Assembly (NCBI GenBank): GCA_022865865.1
Contig: JALHTN010000595.1
Location: forward strand, 1-10,215
Reading direction: 5' to 3'
Origin: Anaerolineales bacterium
GTDB taxonomy: Bacteria; Chloroflexota; Anaerolineae; Anaerolineales; UBA4823
Length of the DNA: 10,215 nucleotides
The position numbers and the translations under genes are program-made. Below the pieces are notes generated by a model. It did no database searches, was not told where the DNA came from, and was given only the letters and a program-made list of their open reading frames with translations. Below are positions 5,868 through 10,215 of the stretch, piece after piece. Positions within the stretch are counted from its first letter, which is position 1; each line of letters begins with the position of its first letter.

Positions 5868-6848
5868 ATGTTGACTCGCAGATTAGGGAAAAGTGATATC
5901 CAGGTCAGTGCATTGGGTATGGGCTGCTGGGCGATTGGCGGATCCTGGACCTGGGAGCAGCCTGGGGAAGAGCCATTCCCGGCCGGCTGGGGAAAAGTCG
6001 ATGACAGGGAATCGATGCGCGCAATCCAGACCGCACTGGACCTGGGGATCAATTTCTTCGATACAGCTGCCAATTACGGCGCAGGTCATAGTGAAATAAT
6101 ACTCGGCAAAGCTTTAGGAAGCCAAAGAGATCAAGCCGTTATCGCAACAAAATTTGGGCACGTGGTCAACGAAACGGAAAAGGTAGTCTATAAGGATGAT
6201 CAGCAAATCCCGGGAAACCTGCGCAGGGATTGTGAGAACAGCCTGCGCCGACTTGGTACTGATTATATCGATATATACCAGTTTCATGAACCCAGCTACG
6301 ATCCCGAGCACGCCCCTGAAGTGATGCAAGTGCTTGAGCAGCTGGTAAATGAAGGCAAGATCCGCTACTTCGGTTGGAGTACAGATATCGTTGACCGCGC
6401 CAGGATCTTCGCAGGTGGAGAACACTGTACTGCGATCCAATTCGCCCTGAATATTAATCACGATAATCCCGATATGCGGGGGCTGTGCAAAGAAAAAGAC
6501 CTGGGTGGGATCAACAAGAGTCCCCTCAACAAGGGCATCTTAACCGGAAAATTCGGCCCGGATTCGACTTTCCCAGACGATGATATCCGCCACAGGTTGA
6601 ATTTTAATGAGGGTGTCCCCGCGGAACGATTGAAGCAAGTAGACGCTTTGCGGGACGTGCTCACCTCACAGGGACACACCCTGGCCCAGGCTGCGCTGGC
6701 TTATATTCTGGCTCTGGACGAGCGCATGGTGCCAATTCCCGGTTTTAAGAGCGTACAGCAGGTGGAGGAAAATGCTGACGTCATGCAGCGGGGACCACTA
6801 AACGACGAACAAATGGGGCAAATCGCTGAGATCTTAGAACAACAATAA
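5868..6848 (+). CDS. Aldo/keto reductase
   Basis: This 326-residue cytosolic (alpha/beta)8-barrel enzyme should reduce a carbonyl, or oxidise an alcohol, with NADP(H). The catalytic tetrad can be assigned: D65 and Y70 in INFFDTAANYGAGHSE, K95 in VIATKFG and H140 in DIYQFHEP. The start (RRLGKSDIQVSALGMGCWAIGG) is the usual first strand, NLRRDCENSLRRLGTDYIDIYQ precedes the catalytic His, and SPLNKGILTGKFG and IPGFKSVQQVEEN are the usual cofactor-binding regions late in the barrel. Length is normal for the family. GGAGG lies 8 nt before the ATG. The methyltransferase begins 23 nt after the stop, so the two are probably co-transcribed. The residues between 24 and 44 form a longer first loop (Trp-, Gly- and Pro-rich), as in several bacterial members. 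The substrate is unknown. Confidence 0.9.
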   Translation: MLTRRLGKSDIQVSALGMGCWAIGGSWTWEQPGEEPFPAGWGKVDDRESMRAIQTALDLGINFFDTAANYGAGHSEIILGKALGSQRDQAVIATKFGHVVNETEKVVYKDDQQIPGNLRRDCENSLRRLGTDYIDIYQFHEPSYDPEHAPEVMQVLEQLVNEGKIRYFGWSTDIVDRARIFAGGEHCTAIQFALNINHDNPDMRGLCKEKDLGGINKSPLNKGILTGKFGPDSTFPDDDIRHRLNFNEGVPAERLKQVDALRDVLTSQGHTLAQAALAYILALDERMVPIPGFKSVQQVEENADVMQRGPLNDEQMGQIAEILEQQ

Positions 6849-6871
6849 ACAGAACTCAGGATTAGTAATCA

Positions 6872-7585
6872 ATGAACGCATTTGAAGAGCTCTTCACAGA
6901 ATTGAATGGTGGACGTGTGCTGGATGTCGCAGCAGGTGAGGGTGGCTACATCACCATCCTGCAGCGCTACCTGGGCAGCTTTGATCTCATTACAGGCGTT
7001 GATTTGAATAGAAAGACGTTGAGCATCGCCAAACGCTCTTTTGATTCAGCAGACATTCAATTCACACAGATGAACGCTGAGTTCCTTGGATTTGAAAGCG
7101 GTTCATTTAACACGGTGAACATCTCCGCTTCACTGCACCACCTAGAGAATGTCACCCGGGTGCTGGCGGAGATGAAACGCGTCCTAAAAACCGGAGGTAA
7201 ATTCATCCTCACCGAAATGCATCGCGATGGAACAACAGAAGCACAGTTCAACGCAATCCGCATCCACCACTGGGCTGCGGCAGTTGATTCCAGTTTGGGC
7301 ATCCTGCATGATCGCTCGTTCGCTCGTCAAGAAATCCTGGACTTTGTGGGCGGCCTGAACCTGGGTAATATGATTATCAGGGATTTCCCCAACACAGATT
7401 CCGACCCGATGAACGAAAAAGGGATCGCTGGTGTCTCCGGATATCTCGAGCGGTACCGCCAGCGTTTGGGAAACAAAGCGGGAAGCGAGGTGCTGATCCA
7501 GCAAAGCCAAGAACTGCAAAACTCACTATTAGCAAAAGGCTTTCAGCGAGAACCAGTATTGATCATTATCGCCGAAAGAGTATGA
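6872..7585 (+). CDS. Class I SAM-dependent methyltransferase
   Basis: This 237-residue protein has a Rossmann-like SAM-binding core of the Methyltransf_11/25 kind. Motif I is VLDVAAGEGG (residues 16-25), the acidic ribose-binding residue is D44 in GVDLN, the adenine-site segment is MNAEFLGFESGSFNTV (67-82), and ASLHHLENV and LKTGGKFILTEM (105-116) follow in the usual order. The N-terminus is very short, with motif I at residue 16, so there is little lid structure ahead of the core. The C-terminal ~110 residues carry an Arg/His/Asp-rich helical part that may shape the acceptor site. The ribosome binding site is weak (CAGGA about 11 nt upstream), which fits translational coupling to the upstream reductase gene. 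The acceptor could be a small molecule; nothing in the sequence identifies it. Confidence 0.82.
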   Translation: MNAFEELFTELNGGRVLDVAAGEGGYITILQRYLGSFDLITGVDLNRKTLSIAKRSFDSADIQFTQMNAEFLGFESGSFNTVNISASLHHLENVTRVLAEMKRVLKTGGKFILTEMHRDGTTEAQFNAIRIHHWAAAVDSSLGILHDRSFARQEILDFVGGLNLGNMIIRDFPNTDSDPMNEKGIAGVSGYLERYRQRLGNKAGSEVLIQQSQELQNSLLAKGFQREPVLIIIAERV

Positions 7586-7846
7586 AACCATTCATAATAA
7601 TAAATTTATTGTATGCGCATCCTTAACTGGAGCCCGTGATCCAGAGCAGGATAAATCAGATCCTTTCGCAAGCCCTGATTGAATTATTTCGCTTAAATCA
7701 CACGTTTTGAGACTTGCTGAACCAAGAAAAATGATCCAGGGATGTCCCAGTCAATATTGGGGATATGAGTGCCAATCGATTGTATAATCCTTATAATTAA
7801 ATAGATTTTGAATTGATACCATTTTCAGCAATACAGGAGGCATACT
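7586..7846 (+). promoter_or_regulatory. Intergenic region with candidate promoter for the FAD/GCV_T enzyme
   Basis: No gene is seen in this 261-bp stretch. An AT-rich palindrome (AATAAATTTATT, 7599-7610) follows the methyltransferase stop but is not a typical terminator. Two TATAAT boxes lie at 7783-7788 and 7792-7797. The second has a partial -35 match (GTGCCA, 7769-7774) at 17 nt. CAGGAGG at 7834-7840 is a strong ribosome binding site 6 nt before the TTG start of the next gene. Confidence 0.45.
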
Positions 7847-10215
7847 TTGACTGAGCAAAATCCCCAGGGAAGGTTTCCCACCCAGGCTCAGGTAGTCATC
7901 ATTGGCGGTGGTGTGATCGGATGCAGTGTGGCTTACCACCTGACGAAGCTCGGCTGGCAGGATGTGCTACTGCTGGAGCGATCCAAACTTACCGCAGGAA
8001 CCACCTGGCATGCAGCGGGTTTAATCGTCAGCGGCGGATTCGGAACTGAAGCTACGATTAATATGGCGAAATACACCCGGGAGCTGTATACCAAACTGGG
8101 TGATGAGACAGGCCAGGATACTGGCTTCAGACCGATCGGCTACCTTGAAGTGGCCAGCAACGCTGAACGAGTGGAGGGGCTGCGCCGGCAAGCTGATTTC
8201 GCACGCGGTTATGGGATTGACGTTGAACAAATCTCCCCAGCAGAAGTGAAAAAACTTTGGCCATTAATGTACACAGAAGATCTCCTGGCTGGATTTTTCA
8301 ATCCGCTGGATGGACGCGCAAATCCAGTTGATACTACGATGGCTTTAGCCAAGGGTGCCAGAATGGGAGGCGCCCAAATCCTGGAAGAGACCAAGGTCAC
8401 CGGGATTCTGAAAGACAAAGGTCGCGTAAGCGGAGTGGTTACCAACCAAGGTGAAATCGCGGCGGAGTATGTGGTTAACTGCGGCGGTATATGGGCGCGT
8501 GAGTTGGGAAAAATGGCCATGGTGAATGTTCCGCTGCATGCCTCCGAGCACTATTACCTGATCACAGAGCCGATCGAAGGGACGCACCCTGATTTGCCAA
8601 TCGTTGAGGACCCGGAATTGTATCTCTACTTGCGGGAGGAGATGGGCGGGTTAATGGTCGGGATGTTTGAGCCTGAGGCTCAACCGTGGGGTATGGGTGG
8701 TATTCCAGAGGATTTCAGCTTTGGTGAGATCCCTCCCGACTGGGATCACCTGATGCCCTACCTGGAAAAGGCGATGAAGCGCATCCCGGTGGCCAAAGAA
8801 GCTGGCGTACACATGCTGTTCTGCGGCCCGGAGAGCTTTACTCCCGACATGAGTCCCATGATTGGTGAAGCGCCAGAATTGAGGAACTACTATGTTGCCG
8901 CGGGATTTAACTCCCTTGGCATACTTCTGGGGGGAGGTGTCGGGCAAATTATCGCCCAGTGGATCGTTGATGGCTATCCCCCGGTGGACATCAGTGAGAT
9001 CAACATCGAACGCATGTCACCTTTTCGCAGCAATCCCAAGTACCTGTACGATCGAACAGTGGAGATGTTGGGCTGGCAGTATGCTGAAGGCTGGTCAAAC
9101 CTGCATTTTAAATCTGCGCGCGGTGCTCGCAGATCTCCCTTCCATGACAGGTTGGCCGCTGCTGGTGCGTGGTTTGGCGAATCAGATGGCTGGGAGTATG
9201 CAGATTGGTACGCCCCGCAAGGTGTAGAGCCCACCGTGGAGCTCTCCTGGAAGCGCCAGAACTGGTTCAATTACAACGCCGCTGAGCATAAAGCGGCCCG
9301 AGAGGGGGTGATCCTCATGGACTTAACTCCTATGTCCAAATTCCTCGTCCAGGGTCGCGATGCGGAGAAAGTACTCAACTACATTTGCGCCCGGGATGTG
9401 AATGTAGATATCGGTCGCTGTGTTTATACGACCTGGTTGAATGAACGCGGAACGATTGAAGTCGACCTGACTGTAACACGCCTGGCGGAAGACCAATTCC
9501 AGATTGTCAGCTCCTGGTCTGTCCACACCCACGTGTTAACCTGGCTGAAGAGACATACCCCACCCGATGCATTTGTAACCGTCACCGATGTGACCTCTGC
9601 CTATTCACTGATCAACATCCAGGGACCGAAATCGCGCCAGTTTTTGACCAAGTTGACGTCAGCAGATATGTCAAACCAAGCCTTCCCCTACCTGACCATG
9701 CAGGAGATCGATATTGGCTACGCGTTAGTCAAAGCACTGCGCATCACTTACCTTGGTGAATTGGGATGGGAATTGTATGTACCCAGCGAGTTCTCACTAC
9801 ACGTTTATGATCTCCTGGTGGAATCAGGGGTTGACGCAGGTCTTAAACACGCCGGGTTGTCTGCTCTCGATACACTGCGCATGGAAAAGGCCTACCGGGA
9901 TTATGGGCACGACATCGATAATCTGGACACACCGCTCGAGGTTGGCCTGGGCTTCACCGTGGAAGCTGATAAACCTGTAGATTTCATCGGGAAGGAAGCG
10001 TTCCTCAAGCAAAGGGCATCCGGAACCCTCAATAAGCGCCTGGTGCAGTTCTTGCTCGAGGATCCACAACCCCTGCTCCACGGCGGTGAGCCCATCTACC
10101 GCGATGGCGTTCGCGTGGGAGATATCCACTCCGGGAATTATGGGCATACTCTGGGTGGAGCAGTTGGCCTGGGACCGATCAGCAATAAAGATGGTGTTTC
10201 CAAGGAATATATCCA
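7847..10215 (+). CDS. Dimethylglycine/sarcosine dehydrogenase-like FAD enzyme with folate-binding GCV_T domain (3' end missing)
   Basis: The frame is open for 789 codons and runs off the right edge. Family members of this type (~810-860 residues) oxidatively N-demethylate dimethylglycine, sarcosine or similar amines and pass the methyl carbon to tetrahydrofolate. The DAO-type FAD domain begins with VVIIGGGVIGCSVAYHL (residues 16-32). TAGTTWHAAGL contains H55, the position that carries covalent FAD in dimethylglycine dehydrogenase. FCGPESFTPD (326-335) and AAGFNSLGILLGGGVG (351-366) are the family's substrate and FAD regions. An FAO_M-like linker (~392-455) precedes the GCV_T domain, with GTIEVDLTVTRL (D540), INIQGPKSRQFL, ITYLGELGWELYVPSE, DTLRMEKAYRDYGHD and LEVGLGFTV. 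The C-terminal barrel has started (HGGEPIYRDG); an estimated 20-70 residues are missing. The start is TTG at 7847, chosen because CAGGAGG lies 6 nt upstream and no ATG fits. The exact substrate is uncertain. Confidence 0.9.
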   Translation, partial: MTEQNPQGRFPTQAQVVIIGGGVIGCSVAYHLTKLGWQDVLLLERSKLTAGTTWHAAGLIVSGGFGTEATINMAKYTRELYTKLGDETGQDTGFRPIGYLEVASNAERVEGLRRQADFARGYGIDVEQISPAEVKKLWPLMYTEDLLAGFFNPLDGRANPVDTTMALAKGARMGGAQILEETKVTGILKDKGRVSGVVTNQGEIAAEYVVNCGGIWARELGKMAMVNVPLHASEHYYLITEPIEGTHPDLPIVEDPELYLYLREEMGGLMVGMFEPEAQPWGMGGIPEDFSFGEIPPDWDHLMPYLEKAMKRIPVAKEAGVHMLFCGPESFTPDMSPMIGEAPELRNYYVAAGFNSLGILLGGGVGQIIAQWIVDGYPPVDISEINIERMSPFRSNPKYLYDRTVEMLGWQYAEGWSNLHFKSARGARRSPFHDRLAAAGAWFGESDGWEYADWYAPQGVEPTVELSWKRQNWFNYNAAEHKAAREGVILMDLTPMSKFLVQGRDAEKVLNYICARDVNVDIGRCVYTTWLNERGTIEVDLTVTRLAEDQFQIVSSWSVHTHVLTWLKRHTPPDAFVTVTDVTSAYSLINIQGPKSRQFLTKLTSADMSNQAFPYLTMQEIDIGYALVKALRITYLGELGWELYVPSEFSLHVYDLLVESGVDAGLKHAGLSALDTLRMEKAYRDYGHDIDNLDTPLEVGLGFTVEADKPVDFIGKEAFLKQRASGTLNKRLVQFLLEDPQPLLHGGEPIYRDGVRVGDIHSGNYGHTLGGAVGLGPISNKDGVSKEYI

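Noticed and set aside
7599..7610. AATAAATTTATT palindrome after the methyltransferase, considered as a terminator or operator.
   Set aside because: It is all A/T with no loop or T-run, as expected by chance in AT-rich intergenic DNA.
8209..9270. Several minus-strand frames of 80-103 codons opposite the FAD enzyme.
   Set aside because: The plus strand is continuously open from 7847 to the edge with family motifs throughout, so the antisense frames are shadows.

Overview
The window looks like a chromosomal stretch from a free-living, metabolically versatile bacterium. Base composition is mid-GC, most starts have good Shine-Dalgarno sites, and the content is catabolic and redox enzymes. The mix resembles what is reported from Chloroflexi of the Anaerolineae type, but that is an impression from family resemblance, not a marker-gene assignment. 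No rRNA, tRNA, CRISPR array, transposase or phage gene was seen.

Left part (1-2440). The N-terminus of an unidentified membrane protein runs off the left edge on the minus strand. Next comes a short decayed stretch that reads like a piece of a Mur ligase, then an intact 10-TM DMT/EamA exporter on the minus strand (428-1465). From 1466 to 2440 no intact gene is convincing. This stretch holds a frameshifted C-terminal remnant of a VIT1/CCC1-type metal transporter (minus) and a remnant of a small membrane protein (plus). It looks like a local gene graveyard.

Middle (2445-7585). A large single-chain molybdenum hydroxylase (2445-5132, plus) joins two [2Fe-2S] domains to an IorB/NicB-type molybdopterin domain. 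It converges on a RidA-family protein (5306-5773, minus), and a strong hairpin between them can terminate both. The ridA gene ends in a lysine-rich tail, and the DNA encoding the tail holds a dnaX-like A AAA AAG heptamer followed by a -1-frame stop. Divergent from ridA is an aldo/keto reductase gene (5868-6848), followed after 23 nt by a SAM-dependent methyltransferase (6872-7585), probably co-transcribed.

Right part (7847-10215). A TTG-started, dimethylglycine/sarcosine dehydrogenase-like FAD enzyme with a C-terminal folate-binding GCV_T domain fills the rest and runs off the right edge. Together the intact genes suggest oxidation of small N-containing or aromatic organic compounds: a molybdenum hydroxylase, an NADPH-type carbonyl reductase, imine clean-up by RidA, and oxidative N-demethylation feeding one-carbon folate. 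This linkage is inferred from adjacency only. No wholly new system could be shown; the oddest items are the RidA tail with its possible frameshift site, the single-chain IorAB architecture and the cluster of gene remnants.
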